Position numbers and translations under genes: made by a program. Shown here piece by piece: positions 1-9,736 of a stretch of 64,000 bases of DNA. Each line of letters starts with the position of its first letter. Position 1 is the stretch's first letter. A model generated the notes under the pieces. That model worked only from the letters and a program-made list of their open reading frames with translations. It did not search any database and had not been told where the DNA came from. This DNA comes from Sphingobacterium sp. ML3W. GTDB taxonomy: Bacteria > Bacteroidota > Bacteroidia > Sphingobacteriales > Sphingobacteriaceae. The stretch is from assembly GCF_029542085.1 (NCBI RefSeq), contig NZ_CP107036.1:3906001-3970000 (forward strand), read 5' to 3'.

Positions 1-770
1 TTTACCCAGTTCATATAACCTGCTTTCTTCAATACAACAACGATAATCGTGATACAACAGATACCACTTACCCACATTGCTGCAAAGTTGTACCAACCAA
101 ACATTGTAGAAAACCAGTGTGCCTCTAAGGACATGATGGTATCGAAAGACCAGATTGGTGTAGTAAAACCGAAGATAACCAAGAAGATTGCAGACAATTT
201 GAATGATTTCTTGTAAGAAGCCAAACCGCCTTCTAAATCCTCTTTATAAGAAAGTTTCGCAAAAATAACTGCAAAAATGCTATATAGTCCCATAAATACA
301 ACTTGACGGATCAAGAAGAAAGGAACATTTAAATAAGCAGATTTACCTGCGATAATAGGGTCGTAATTTGCATTATTAGGGTCAGTAAGACCATCTGCAT
401 GCCAATGGTGATACAAGTTATGTGTAGTCAAACCTAAGCCTACAATAACCAATAAAATCAATGATGCAATTGGTAAAACACCCGCCATAGCTTGAGGTAT
501 ACGTACCAGACCTGCAGACCATGCAGACTGTGTTACATATTGCAAAGCAACAAAGAATGTTCCTGCTGCACAAACACATGTAAAGTAATAACCCATCAAT
601 AACAAGTTGGCGTATGTACGCTCTACAGTAACGTGATCGCCCGAAAGCAACCCCATAGCTACAGCAGCTACGCCTAGTACAACAGCGATAATACTGAACA
701 TTTTAGCTTTGCCAGCAAACTCGTATCGCTCGTTGAAATTATAATCGTGATGATGACTGTGAGTTCCCAT
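1..770 (-). CDS. actF: Alternative complex III subunit ActF (NrfD-like quinol-binding membrane subunit), partial
   Basis: Open frame from the ATG at 768-770 to the left edge with no stop, so the C-terminus lies outside the window. The translation starts MGTHSHHHDYNF and then shows successive long hydrophobic segments (for example around LLVIVGLGLTTHNLYHHWHA), as in the polytopic NrfD/PsrC-like subunits of alternative complex III. It follows actE with a short gap of about 20 bp and is the last act gene visible. ActC and ActF are the two large membrane subunits of the complex; both belong to the NrfD-like fold that binds quinol in the inner membrane. The family call rests on operon position and membrane topology, and is strong despite truncation. 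Confidence 0.9.
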   Translation of the reverse strand, partial: MGTHSHHHDYNFNERYEFAGKAKMFSIIAVVLGVAAVAMGLLSGDHVTVERTYANLLLMGYYFTCVCAAGTFFVALQYVTQSAWSAGLVRIPQAMAGVLPIASLILLVIVGLGLTTHNLYHHWHADGLTDPNNANYDPIIAGKSAYLNVPFFLIRQVVFMGLYSIFAVIFAKLSYKEDLEGGLASYKKSFKLSAIFLVIFGFTTPIWSFDTIMSLEAHWFSTMFGWYNFAAMWVSGICCITIIVVVLKKAGYMNWV

Positions 771-789
771 TTATATATCTGATGTTAGA

Positions 790-1419
790 TTATTTCTTTT
801 GTAATTCGTGAACATACATAACAACTTTCCATCTCTCTTCTGGAGACAATTGAGATGCATGCGATCCCATGGAGTTATGTCCATAATAAATCGTATGGTA
901 AATCTTACCATCTGTCAAGTCAGCCATGAAACCACCTCTTGAAGAGTTCGCTTTATCCGTTCTGTGATAAGATGGTGGCGGCGGAAAGTTCTCTAATTGA
1001 CGAGTACCTCTAGAATCAGTTACACTACGATCTTTCGTAAGAGGTCCATCCCCTTTACCTTCTACCCCGTGACATACTGAACAGTACGTAGTAAATAAAG
1101 CCTTACCTTTTTCAAGGTTTTCAGCATTAACAAGCAAAGGGTTTTTCACTTCAGCACCAGCACGTACATAATCCTCTAATGTATTGGCATACTCAAAACG
1201 AGTGAAACCAATTGGGTCTGTACCTTTAGGAGGTGCCTGTGCTGTTTTTCCATCAGCAAAATTCGCATTGGGCTGATCCGGATTGAAAGCAAGCGGATCG
1301 TACATGTTACGGGAAAATTCCAAACCTGTACTACGAGTCGTTTTGTCACCACAAGAAGAAACAAGTGCTGTCAATGCTACAGCTGCGCATACAGTTCCAA
1401 GTAAATTCTTCTTATTCAT
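790..1419 (-). CDS. actE: Alternative complex III subunit ActE, monoheme cytochrome c lipoprotein
   Basis: A 209-residue protein when started at the ATG at 1417-1419. An upstream in-frame start exists, but this one gives a proper lipoprotein signal (MNKKNLLGTVCAAVALTALV, then SSC with lipid-accepting Cys23). A single heme-binding motif CSVCH lies at about residues 113-117, in a class I cytochrome c domain; a Met in the segment HNSMGSH is a plausible axial ligand. ActE is the periplasmic monoheme subunit of alternative complex III and passes electrons towards the terminal oxidase. The start overlaps the end of actD by a few bases, consistent with translational coupling. Confidence 0.92.
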   Translation of the reverse strand: MNKKNLLGTVCAAVALTALVSSCGDKTTRSTGLEFSRNMYDPLAFNPDQPNANFADGKTAQAPPKGTDPIGFTRFEYANTLEDYVRAGAEVKNPLLVNAENLEKGKALFTTYCSVCHGVEGKGDGPLTKDRSVTDSRGTRQLENFPPPPSYHRTDKANSSRGGFMADLTDGKIYHTIYYGHNSMGSHASQLSPEERWKVVMYVHELQKK

Positions 1420-1948
1420 AGCTAACATATTTTCTATCATTGTACTTAACTTCAACAGCACCGGCTTCTTTCAATAAGCTATCGATCAAAGCGTGGTCTG
1501 CATTTTCTTTGGCATCTACTGCAAGGATGAAACGGTCATCTGTCGCTCTTAGGTCCATCACGCGAGGTGTACGTCCCGGGAACAAGTGGTTACGGAAGAA
1601 AAATGTAGCAACCATTCCCAAAGCACACAATAAGATCGTAACCTCAAATGTTACTGGAACAAAGTTTGGCATTGCAAATGATGGTTTACCACCGACATTC
1701 ATCGGCCAATCGTATACCATGGTATAATACAACAAACTAAAACCTAATGTCGTTCCTAATGCTCCAAAGCAAAATGCTGCGATAGGCAAGCGAGAAGGTC
1801 TTACACCTAACTTCGCTTCGATGCCGTGGATAGGCATCGGAGTAAAGCAGTCATAAATACTTATATTGTTTGCTTGCAATTTGTCGATCCCATGCATCAT
1901 GTCATCCGGATCCGCAAAACTACCTAATATATATTTTGTATTGCTCAT
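1412..1948 (-). CDS. actD: Alternative complex III subunit ActD (DUF3341 membrane protein)
   Basis: A 178-residue protein matching the DUF3341/ActD family. An N-terminal soluble part begins MSNTKYILGSFADPDDMMHG, followed by two hydrophobic segments (about residues 55-80 and 95-120) and a C-terminal soluble tail. ActD is a small membrane subunit of alternative complex III with no cofactor of its own. It sits between actC (7-bp gap) and actE (short overlap), the usual gene order in Bacteroidota. Confidence 0.93.
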   Translation of the reverse strand: MSNTKYILGSFADPDDMMHGIDKLQANNISIYDCFTPMPIHGIEAKLGVRPSRLPIAAFCFGALGTTLGFSLLYYTMVYDWPMNVGGKPSFAMPNFVPVTFEVTILLCALGMVATFFFRNHLFPGRTPRVMDLRATDDRFILAVDAKENADHALIDSLLKEAGAVEVKYNDRKYVSYE

Positions 1949-1954
1949 TGCTGA

Positions 1955-3439
1955 TTATTTTCTAACTGATAATTCTTTAATCTCTTCTTCTGTCACTGAA
2001 TCATATTTTTCCAATGATTCTTGGAAGTACTCAACTTGCTCGGCAGGGAATGCACCTTCTTGAGCCAATTTAGTTTTGTGTTGTAATGACGATGATTTCA
2101 ACAACAATTTAACTTCGGCAATTGCGATACCTGGCAAGAAACGTAAGAACAACAAGAATAAAGTAAAGAATAATCCAATTGAACCTACAAAGATACCTAC
2201 GTCTGTCCAAGTTGGGTAGAACATTGCCCAAGATGAAGGCAAGTAATCACGGTGCAATGAAGTCACGATAATTACGAAACGCTCAAACCACATACCGATA
2301 TTTACCACAATAGATAGAATCCATGAGATCGGAATACTTGTACGGATTTTTTTGAACCAGAATAATTGTGGAGAAATTACGTTACAAGTCATCATTGACC
2401 AATACGCCCAAGCGTATGGACCCAACATACGGTTCTCGAAAGCATACATTTCGTATTCTGAACGAGAGTACATTGCAATAAACAACTCTGTTAAGTAAGC
2501 CACACCTACGATAGAACCAGTAGTCATGATGATAATATTCATCGACTCAATGTGGAACATCGTGATGTAGTTCTCAAAGTTCATTACTTTACGTAAGATC
2601 AACAATAAGGTCTGTACCATCGCGAAGCCTGAGAAGATCGCACCCGCCACAAAGTATGGAGGGAAGATCGTCGTGTGCCATCCAGGAATAACCGAAGTTG
2701 CAAAGTCCATGGATACGATCGTGTGTACAGAAAGTACCAGTGGCGTTGAAATACCTGCCAAGATCAATGACACGATTTCAAAACGTTGCCAAGTCTTCAC
2801 AGAACCATTCCAGCCGAATGATAATACAGAATAGATCTTTTGTTTTAATCCAGTAGCACGGTCACGGATAGTCGCGATATCCGGCAACAAACCACAGTAC
2901 CAGAATACCAAGGACACTGTAAAGTATGTTGAGATCGCAAATGCATCCCATACTAATGGAGAGTTGAAGTTTACCCAAAGTGATCCAAATTGATTTGGAA
3001 GAGGGAAAATCCAATATGCCAACCAAGGACGACCCATGTGAGCTACAACGTATGTAGCCGCACAGATTACCGCAAAGATCGTCATCGCCTCTGCGGAACG
3101 GTTGATTGAGTTACGCCAGTTCTGGCGGAAAATTAATAATACAGCTGAAATCAACGTACCAGCGTGACCGATACCAACCCACCATACGAAGTCGGTGATA
3201 TCCCAAGCCCAGCCTACTGTTTTATTCAGACCCCAAGCGCCGATACCTGTCCAAAAGGTATAACTAACGCTAACTACCCATAATAAAGCACCTAATACAG
3301 CAACGGTAAAACCAATCCACCATGCTTTATTTGGTTTATTTTCAACCGGTAGTAAGATATCATCCGTAATTTTTGCATACGTGATGTCTTTACCGGTCAT
3401 TAATGGTTCTCTTAATATTGATTCGTTATGCGATGACAT
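1955..3439 (-). CDS. actC: Alternative complex III subunit ActC (NrfD-like integral membrane subunit)
   Basis: A 494-residue polytopic membrane protein of the NrfD/PsrC family. After an N-terminal cytosolic stretch there are about ten hydrophobic helices, with typical features such as GWAWDITDFVWWVGIGHAGT and MGRPWLAYWIFPLPNQFGSL. ActC anchors the iron-sulfur subunit ActB and is thought to hold the main quinol-oxidation site. It lies 29 bp after actB on the same strand and is followed closely by actD. The length is normal for the family and there is no sign of damage. Confidence 0.95.
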   Translation of the reverse strand: MSSHNESILREPLMTGKDITYAKITDDILLPVENKPNKAWWIGFTVAVLGALLWVVSVSYTFWTGIGAWGLNKTVGWAWDITDFVWWVGIGHAGTLISAVLLIFRQNWRNSINRSAEAMTIFAVICAATYVVAHMGRPWLAYWIFPLPNQFGSLWVNFNSPLVWDAFAISTYFTVSLVFWYCGLLPDIATIRDRATGLKQKIYSVLSFGWNGSVKTWQRFEIVSLILAGISTPLVLSVHTIVSMDFATSVIPGWHTTIFPPYFVAGAIFSGFAMVQTLLLILRKVMNFENYITMFHIESMNIIIMTTGSIVGVAYLTELFIAMYSRSEYEMYAFENRMLGPYAWAYWSMMTCNVISPQLFWFKKIRTSIPISWILSIVVNIGMWFERFVIIVTSLHRDYLPSSWAMFYPTWTDVGIFVGSIGLFFTLFLLFLRFLPGIAIAEVKLLLKSSSLQHKTKLAQEGAFPAEQVEYFQESLEKYDSVTEEEIKELSVRK

Positions 3440-3468
3440 AGTATTTTTATTTCAAATATTGTACAAGA

Positions 3469-6400
3469 TTACGCCTCAAAAGTGTTTCTAACTTTTGTCA
3501 TATAACCGATACCCGGTTGAACATTGATTTCCTCAAGTACGTAATAAACACGCTCATTGCGCAATGCTTTGGAAACTTCTGATTCTGGATCATTCGCATC
3601 CCCAAAAATAATTGCATTTGCCGAACATGCTTGTTGACAAGCCATTTGGATATCGCCATCTTTAACTTTGCGATTTTCAATCTTAGCTTGTAATTTACCT
3701 GATTGGATACGTTGGATACACATTGAACATTTTTCCATTACCCCACGTGAACGCGTTACTACATCTGGATTCAACACCAATTGTGTAAACTCATTGTTCA
3801 AGTAGTTGTCAAAACGTGAATCATTCCAGTATGCGAACCAGTTGAAACGACGTACTTTGAACGGACAGTTGTTCGCACAGTAACGTGTACCGAAACAACG
3901 GTTGTAAGCCATATGGTTCAGACCTTCTGAAGAGTGTACTGTTGCCAATACCGGACATACAGTTTCACAAGGTGCGTGACCACAGTGCTGACACAACATT
4001 GGTTGGTGAACAACAGTGATATCTTCGAAATCCAATTCAGCTGAAGCTTTCGCAATCTCTTTCTCTTTTGTAAGATCTTGATCTTTACCTTCGATTGTAT
4101 AGTAACGGTCGATACGTAACCAATGCATCTCACGACGACGACGAACCTCGTCACGACCTACAACAGGGATGTTATTCTCTACGTTACAAGCAACGATACA
4201 AGCACCACAACCTGTACATGCGTTCAAGTCGATCGCCATCACCCATTTGTGACCCGGTTGCTCATATTTGTTCCACAAATCGTACGTTTTGTGATTATCT
4301 GTAAAGCGTCCCGCCTCAGAGTTAGGATCTTTCAAATATTTCGCAAACGTAGTCTCACGAATCACGTTACGACCTTCGATGGTGTGGTGTGTTTGTGTTT
4401 GTGCCAATTGGTAAGTTCCAGAAGCTTTCGCTACAGTTGCTTTTGCAACACCTTGAACAGTACCGTTGATGATAGAAGCAAATGGGAATGCGTTTTTACC
4501 AACTTCATTACCTGCTTTACCAACTTTAGTACGACCGTAACCTACAGCAACTGAAACAGTTCCTTGTGCTTGACCTGGTTGTTGTACAACAGGCAATTCC
4601 AATTCAACACCATTTGCTTTTACAGTTACTTTACCATCTTCACCTAAGCCTAGTTTTTCAGCATCTTTTGGATTTAGGGCAGCATAGTTGTCCCAAGTTA
4701 CTTTAGAGACTGGATCAGGCAATTCCTGTAAGTAAGCGTTGTTTGCGTAACGACCATCGCGAAGAGCAGAAGGTTCGTAAAGTTTCAATTCAAACTCACC
4801 AGTGATTGCTTTACTAGAAGCTTCGATTGCAGTCGCGGCAGCAGCAGCATTTCCTGTAAATGCAGGAGCAGTTGCAGCTTTAGCACCTTTATATTCAAAA
4901 CCAGTTTGCAATACAGCATCCCAGTTTTTCGTAGAACCAGCTAAGATTTGTGTAGACCACAAGTTCTTAACAAAGTTGTACATATCTGTTGTGTTTCCTG
5001 CCCAAGTCAACAAGCTTTGCTCAACTTGACGCGTTTGGAAAACAGGATTGATTGTAGGTTGAACGATAGAGTACAAACCTTCTTTCGGGTTAGCATCACC
5101 CCAAGACTCCAAGAAAGTACTTGCAGGAGCGATCGCTGTCAATTCCGACGCAGTCTCATCAGCACGTTGTGCAAATGATAATGTGAAAGGAATCTGTTTC
5201 AAAGCTGCTTTTACATCATCCGCTTTGAAGTAGTCATATACAGGGTTGCTGTTCAAGAAGAATGCGACACCCACCTGACCACCTTTTGCAGCAGCTAAGA
5301 AAGCTTGGAAAGAAGAATCCGAACCTTGGTATTGTTTAGAATAGTTATCTAAATCAATGATTGTACCGTAAGCGCCCAATGCAACGTTGATTGCATTGAC
5401 CAATACCTGAACATTCACATCATTAGAACCAGCAACAACCAGGGCAGCACCTTTGCTGTTCACCAATTCTTTTGCCGCTAGCGCTACACCTTTTTGTGCC
5501 TTTTTGTTTGCAGTCGCACCAGCTAATGTTTGACCGGTGATTGCATTATATAAAGCGACCAAGGTAGCACCTTCTTCCGAAGGTTTGATAGCAATACGCG
5601 CATCCGCATTTGTACCAGTCATTGAAAGACCAGACTCAAATTGCACATGACGTGACATTTTTCCATTTTTCAATGATTTATAGTCACGATTTTTAGCGTA
5701 TTGTTGTGTATGTTCTTCACCTGCCAACCAAGTTCCTAAGAAATCAGCAGCAACTGAAACGATTACATTTGCTTTATCAAAATTGTATGAAGGAACTACA
5801 GCTTTACCAAAAGAAGCTTTATTTGCTTCGATAATACCGCTGTAAGAAACAGCATCGTATTGTACATGATTCGCTGTAGGGAATTTCGTTGCGAAAGCAG
5901 CGATAGCTGCCAAAGTTGAAGGACTGTTTACAGTATTAGAAACGATCGTAATTTGTTTACCAGAAGATGCAGCAGCAGTCAATGCTTTAACAACTTCCCC
6001 ATCCAATTTAGACCACTCAACATCTTGACCTTTCAATTGCGCTTGCTTCAATTTAGATTCATCATATAAATCCAATACCGAAGCAGCAGTTGTTGAATCC
6101 AAACCTTGGTTCAAACCAATTGCATTAGGGTTAGGTTCAACATTGATAGGGCGACCTTCACGCGTTTTAACTAAGATACTTTGACCATTGAATGTCGACG
6201 TATAATAGTTAGGGATACCTGGAGTTACCTCTTCAGGTTTAATCAAATAAGGAACTGCCTTATGCACAGGAGTACGGTTACAAGCCGCTAAAGAAACAGC
6301 ACCCAAACCAAAACCTAATGCTTTCAAGAAGTCACGGCGAGGAGTTTTAGTACTCAAGCCAGCTTCGTTTAATACATCTTCTACAGGAATAGATTCGGCA

Positions 6401-6483
6401 AACTCACCCTTGCTTCCCTCAACGAAAGCAGGAGTTTGATTTAACTCTTCCAAACCTTTCCAATATTTTTTATTGCTATCCAT
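3469..6483 (-). CDS. actB: Alternative complex III subunit ActB (molybdopterin-oxidoreductase-like plus ferredoxin-like iron-sulfur subunit)
   Basis: A 1004-residue fusion typical of ActB. The N-terminus has a twin-arginine lipoprotein-type signal (RRDFLKALGFGLGAVSLAAC at about residues 49-68). The middle resembles the molybdopterin oxidoreductase fold, which in this complex is known to lack molybdenum cofactor. From about residue 757 a DMSO-reductase-B-like domain carries clustered cysteines: CTGCGACIVACN, CQHCGHAPCETVCP, RYCANNCPF, and CSMC with a later ACQQAC. These would ligate several iron-sulfur clusters. It receives electrons from quinol at ActC and hands them to the hemes of ActA and ActE. 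It lies between actA and actC. Confidence 0.96.
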   Translation of the reverse strand: MDSNKKYWKGLEELNQTPAFVEGSKGEFAESIPVEDVLNEAGLSTKTPRRDFLKALGFGLGAVSLAACNRTPVHKAVPYLIKPEEVTPGIPNYYTSTFNGQSILVKTREGRPINVEPNPNAIGLNQGLDSTTAASVLDLYDESKLKQAQLKGQDVEWSKLDGEVVKALTAAASSGKQITIVSNTVNSPSTLAAIAAFATKFPTANHVQYDAVSYSGIIEANKASFGKAVVPSYNFDKANVIVSVAADFLGTWLAGEEHTQQYAKNRDYKSLKNGKMSRHVQFESGLSMTGTNADARIAIKPSEEGATLVALYNAITGQTLAGATANKKAQKGVALAAKELVNSKGAALVVAGSNDVNVQVLVNAINVALGAYGTIIDLDNYSKQYQGSDSSFQAFLAAAKGGQVGVAFFLNSNPVYDYFKADDVKAALKQIPFTLSFAQRADETASELTAIAPASTFLESWGDANPKEGLYSIVQPTINPVFQTRQVEQSLLTWAGNTTDMYNFVKNLWSTQILAGSTKNWDAVLQTGFEYKGAKAATAPAFTGNAAAAATAIEASSKAITGEFELKLYEPSALRDGRYANNAYLQELPDPVSKVTWDNYAALNPKDAEKLGLGEDGKVTVKANGVELELPVVQQPGQAQGTVSVAVGYGRTKVGKAGNEVGKNAFPFASIINGTVQGVAKATVAKASGTYQLAQTQTHHTIEGRNVIRETTFAKYLKDPNSEAGRFTDNHKTYDLWNKYEQPGHKWVMAIDLNACTGCGACIVACNVENNIPVVGRDEVRRRREMHWLRIDRYYTIEGKDQDLTKEKEIAKASAELDFEDITVVHQPMLCQHCGHAPCETVCPVLATVHSSEGLNHMAYNRCFGTRYCANNCPFKVRRFNWFAYWNDSRFDNYLNNEFTQLVLNPDVVTRSRGVMEKCSMCIQRIQSGKLQAKIENRKVKDGDIQMACQQACSANAIIFGDANDPESEVSKALRNERVYYVLEEINVQPGIGYMTKVRNTFEA

Positions 6484-6520
6484 TTAAGCTGTATATAAGA
6501 TTGCGTATTTCAAATAATTA

Positions 6521-7783
6521 TTAATAGTGACATTTACCACACTCAAGACCACCGATCATGGCTGCAGTCATTTTCTCACCTTTCTTAATTCTTTCGTGTG
6601 CCTTGATCAAATCTTCATAATATTTATTATCTGATTTGATATCTGTCTTTTTGTGACAATCAACACACCATTTCATCGTCAATGGAGAGTATTGGTATAC
6701 TTCTTCCATGTTTTGGATCGGACCGTGACAAGTCTGACACTCTACTCCTGCTACCACAACGTGTTGTGAGTGATTGAAGTAAGCGAAATCAGGCAAGTTA
6801 TGGATACGAACCCATTGAATTGGTTTCGGATTGTTACCATAAGTACGTGTCTCAGGATTCCAATCCAATGCACGATAGATTTTAGCAATTTCTGGAGAGA
6901 TCTCACCATCATAATGCTCCGACGCAGTGACTGTATTGTGGCAGTTCATACATACGTTAGCCGATGGAATAGAAGCATTTTTAGATTTAAATGCACCACC
7001 GTGACAGTATTGACACTCTATTTTATTTACACCAGCGTGGATTTGGTGTGAGAACTTGATTGGCTGAACAGGTTTGTAACCTTCGTGAACACCGACGTTC
7101 CACATCGTCTTCCAACCACCTACTGCCAATAAAGCAACAAGCATCAACACGGTAAATCCAACCAATTTTTTGTTTTTAACGAATGCTTTCGCAAACTTCA
7201 CAAAACGTTGATTATCCTCAGGTTCCTCTTGCGCAGCAATAGCTTCCTGATTCTTAGCAATTACATTTTCTAAGGTACGGATCACACGGTTCAACACCAC
7301 GATCACAACAACCGCCAAAACAACAACCGCGATCAAGCCCAAGATCATGAACATGGATGCATTATCATCTTTTGCAGCAGCGCCACCAGGAGTATCACCT
7401 TTCGGCTTCTCTACTGAGGCATCTTTGATAAACGCAATTACCGATTTAATCTGATCGTCAGATAAATCCGTAAAAGAAGTCATCACAGATTTGTTGTACT
7501 CTTCAAAGATTTTAACGGCCTCAGCATCACCTGTAGCAATTAAAGCTTGAGAGTTACGGATCCATTTAATCAACCATTCTTCAGATTTCGTATCTGGAAC
7601 TCCTTTCAAAGCAGGCCCAACTACTTTTCTGTCAATGGCGTGACAGGATGTACACTTAGATTTGAAGATTTTTTCACCTTCCTTGACATCTTGCGCATGC
7701 AACGTCGTAACGGCAAATAATAGCATCAAACTCGTTGACACCACCCTCGCAAGGCTTCCCAAAACGGATGAGATAGTTCTCAT
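6521..7783 (-). CDS. actA: Alternative complex III subunit ActA, hexaheme cytochrome c (monoheme domain fused to pentaheme domain)
   Basis: Started at the ATG at 7781-7783 (420 residues); a GTG three codons upstream is an alternative. A signal peptide ending LHAQ is followed by a class I cytochrome c domain with CTSCH near residue 45, a transmembrane anchor at about 145-165, a second hydrophobic segment at about 205-225, and a C-terminal domain with five more heme sites: CQYCH, CMNCH, CQTCH, CVDCH and CGKCH. The five-heme part matches the classic ActA pentaheme subunit. The N-terminal monoheme domain is an added electron carrier known in some Bacteroidota, presumably for transfer to a cytochrome oxidase. 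First gene of the act operon. Confidence 0.93.
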   Translation of the reverse strand: MRTISSVLGSLARVVSTSLMLLFAVTTLHAQDVKEGEKIFKSKCTSCHAIDRKVVGPALKGVPDTKSEEWLIKWIRNSQALIATGDAEAVKIFEEYNKSVMTSFTDLSDDQIKSVIAFIKDASVEKPKGDTPGGAAAKDDNASMFMILGLIAVVVLAVVVIVVLNRVIRTLENVIAKNQEAIAAQEEPEDNQRFVKFAKAFVKNKKLVGFTVLMLVALLAVGGWKTMWNVGVHEGYKPVQPIKFSHQIHAGVNKIECQYCHGGAFKSKNASIPSANVCMNCHNTVTASEHYDGEISPEIAKIYRALDWNPETRTYGNNPKPIQWVRIHNLPDFAYFNHSQHVVVAGVECQTCHGPIQNMEEVYQYSPLTMKWCVDCHKKTDIKSDNKYYEDLIKAHERIKKGEKMTAAMIGGLECGKCHY

Positions 7784-8122
7784 ATTTAGCACTTTATACT
7801 ATTTATTTGTGAATGTAAAAAATTAACTCCCATGGTTAAAGGAGCCACTACCCCCCTAACAATGCCACAAAAGTATGATTTATTAACAAATCGCTGACAA
7901 TTTTGTGACCTTTAATATCAATTTATAATCATTCTAAACAATTGCGTTTAAACCACATTAAATCCCTATTATGCGAACGAAGTACATCAATTGCCTTAAC
8001 TTTTCATCATGGTACTCCCATCAAATATAAGACATTACCATGACAATTTAAAATACCTGAATATCAAGATCATTCCGCGCTAAAAAAACTTTTTCCCATA
8101 TTAATTCCGTAACTTTATACGT
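7784..8122. other. Divergent intergenic region between actA and msrB
   Basis: 339 bases without a gene. It holds the candidate act promoter described separately and a run of six C bases at 7853-7858 in the act leader. On the plus side TAACTTTA at 8110-8117 resembles a -7 box, but it lies only a few bases before the msrB start, so a msrB promoter cannot be placed with confidence. Confidence 0.5.
7868..7900 (-). promoter_or_regulatory. Candidate Bacteroidota-type promoter for the act operon
   Basis: Read on the minus strand, TACTTTTG at 7875-7868 fits the Bacteroidota -7 consensus TAnnTTTG. A TTG at 7900-7898 lies 22 bp upstream, close to the expected -33 box spacing. Transcription would begin about 80 bases before the actA start. 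This is motif matching only. Confidence 0.4.
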
Positions 8123-8593
8123 ATGAAAGCGCTATTATATAGCTACTGTATCTGCTTGTTCCTAATGGGCTATTCCTGTCAGGGTCAGCAGAACATTAAA
8201 CAGACTACAAAAATGGAAACGAATAAAAAACACAACCCGTTAAGCAAAGAAGAAGAATATGTGATTGTGCATAAAGGGACGGAACGTCCTTTTACGGGTG
8301 CACTTTTGGAAAACAAAGTGAAAGGAACTTACATTTGTCGACGTTGCGATAGTCCGCTGTACCGTTCGGAATCAAAATTTGAATCTGGCTGTGGCTGGCC
8401 AAGCTTTGACGATGAGATCCCTGAAGCAATCACGCGGATCACGGATGCAGATGGACGCCGTACGGAAATCCTCTGTACCAATTGTGGTGCGCATTTGGGG
8501 CATGTTTTTCTTGGGGAAGGTTTCACGGCAAAAAACACGCGCCATTGCGTCAATTCTATTTCAATGAAATTCGTAGCGGATACTACAAAGTAA
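8123..8593 (+). CDS. msrB: Peptide-methionine (R)-S-oxide reductase MsrB, exported lipoprotein
   Basis: A 156-residue MsrB. The N-terminus is hydrophobic and ends MGYSCQG, with Cys19 as the likely lipidated residue, so the enzyme should sit in the cell envelope. The catalytic domain has the zinc pairs Cys72/Cys75 (CRRC) and Cys118/Cys121 (CTNC), the GCGWPSF substrate motif, and the catalytic Cys142 in RHCVNS. It reduces methionine-R-sulfoxide in damaged envelope proteins. It is monocistronic and converges on the LacI-type gene, with the two reading frames overlapping by 11 bases at their 3' ends. Confidence 0.95.
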   Translation: MKALLYSYCICLFLMGYSCQGQQNIKQTTKMETNKKHNPLSKEEEYVIVHKGTERPFTGALLENKVKGTYICRRCDSPLYRSESKFESGCGWPSFDDEIPEAITRITDADGRRTEILCTNCGAHLGHVFLGEGFTAKNTRHCVNSISMKFVADTTK

Positions 8594-9593
8594 CCTTTGC
8601 TTTCGTCGACTCACGAATTTTCAATTCACAAGGCAACACCATCTTACGTGTTGCTTTTATTTTGCCCTGCAGACGGAGCAAAAGTATGTTGATCAGATTT
8701 TCTGCAATCTCCTTGATCGGCTGTGAAACAACAGTGATGGATGGTTCCAGTAATTTAAATACGGTATGATCATCGAAGGCGATCATTGCCGGCATGACAA
8801 AATTATATTTCTTCGAAGCTTTTAATCCAGAAATCGCCAGATAATTGGTCGAAAATAAAACAGCATCCAAACGGTTTTCACAAATAAAATCTTTTAGGGA
8901 TTCCATTGCTTCGTCATCCGACGCATCCATCTGCACCTTCTGAATAAAACTTTGTTGCTTATTATTATCCATCGCTTTCAGGTATCCCTCCGAACGCTCC
9001 TTCATCTGGGTCTGATCCGAGTATAGAGACACAAAGCCGATACGCTTAAACGCCTGTTGACATAAATGACTGGTCGCATCAAAAGCCCCCTGAAAATTGT
9101 CTGCGCCAACATAGTCTGTCTCCAGATCCGGAAAATAGCGGTCAAAAAGTACAACAGGAATATTACTTTGCTGTAATTGTTTGACTGTATCCTCCAAACC
9201 ATCTGAAGGCGTAATGATAAAACCGTCAACCTGACGATCGTAAAACATCTGGATCAGTTCCTTCGCCTTCTCGACATCGTTATTCGTACTACAATAAATA
9301 ATGCGGTATCCCTGCTCGTAGACTTTGCTTTCGATCAGACGCGCGATATTGCCAAAGAAAGGATTCGAGATGTCTTCGATAATCAAACCTAAAATCTTGG
9401 TTTTTCCGGTTCGTAAGCTTTTCGCCAATTCATTTGGCTTATACCCTACTTTCTTGACATAATCCAATACGCGCTTGGTCAACGCTTCGCTGATACGCTT
9501 CTCTTTTGCCTTGTCATTCAAAATAAAGGATACTGTAGTTACAGAAATTCCCAACGCCTTTGCGATATCACTGATCAGAATACGTTTCTTCAT
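8583..9593 (-). CDS. LacI/GalR-family transcriptional regulator
   Basis: A 336-residue regulator with the usual two-part build. The N-terminal helix-turn-helix covers roughly residues 5-27 (ISDIAKALGISVTTVSFILN) and leads into the hinge helix. A periplasmic-binding-protein-like sensor domain begins near KILGLIIEDISNPFFGNIAR and fills the rest. It is transcribed divergently from the GH92 alpha-mannosidase across a 143-bp gap, so control of that gene by a mannose-related sugar is the simplest reading. No clear GnAAnCGnTTnC operator was found in that gap. LacI-type operators do occur elsewhere in the window (43041, 47682, 61024), but nothing links this protein to them. Confidence 0.93.
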   Translation of the reverse strand: MKKRILISDIAKALGISVTTVSFILNDKAKEKRISEALTKRVLDYVKKVGYKPNELAKSLRTGKTKILGLIIEDISNPFFGNIARLIESKVYEQGYRIIYCSTNNDVEKAKELIQMFYDRQVDGFIITPSDGLEDTVKQLQQSNIPVVLFDRYFPDLETDYVGADNFQGAFDATSHLCQQAFKRIGFVSLYSDQTQMKERSEGYLKAMDNNKQQSFIQKVQMDASDDEAMESLKDFICENRLDAVLFSTNYLAISGLKASKKYNFVMPAMIAFDDHTVFKLLEPSITVVSQPIKEIAENLINILLLRLQGKIKATRKMVLPCELKIRESTKAKVTL

Positions 9594-9736
9594 GTAGAGT
9601 AGGTTTGTTAAGTTTTTATTTCGAAGATTACTAAAGTAAAAAATTTAACGACAATTTACTAAAATAATAATAAAATTGCGCTAAAAGGTTTTATTTACTA
9701 ATTTTAAGCAGTTTCAAATACCCGAACACAAAACCT

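Noticed and set aside
4123..4554. 143-codon plus-strand open frame
   Set aside because: Antisense to the actB iron-sulfur region; Thr/Val-rich composition produced by the opposite codons.
9594..9736. LacI operator between the LacI gene and GH92
   Set aside because: A search by eye for GnAAnCGnTTnC gave no convincing match in this AT-rich gap, so no site is annotated.
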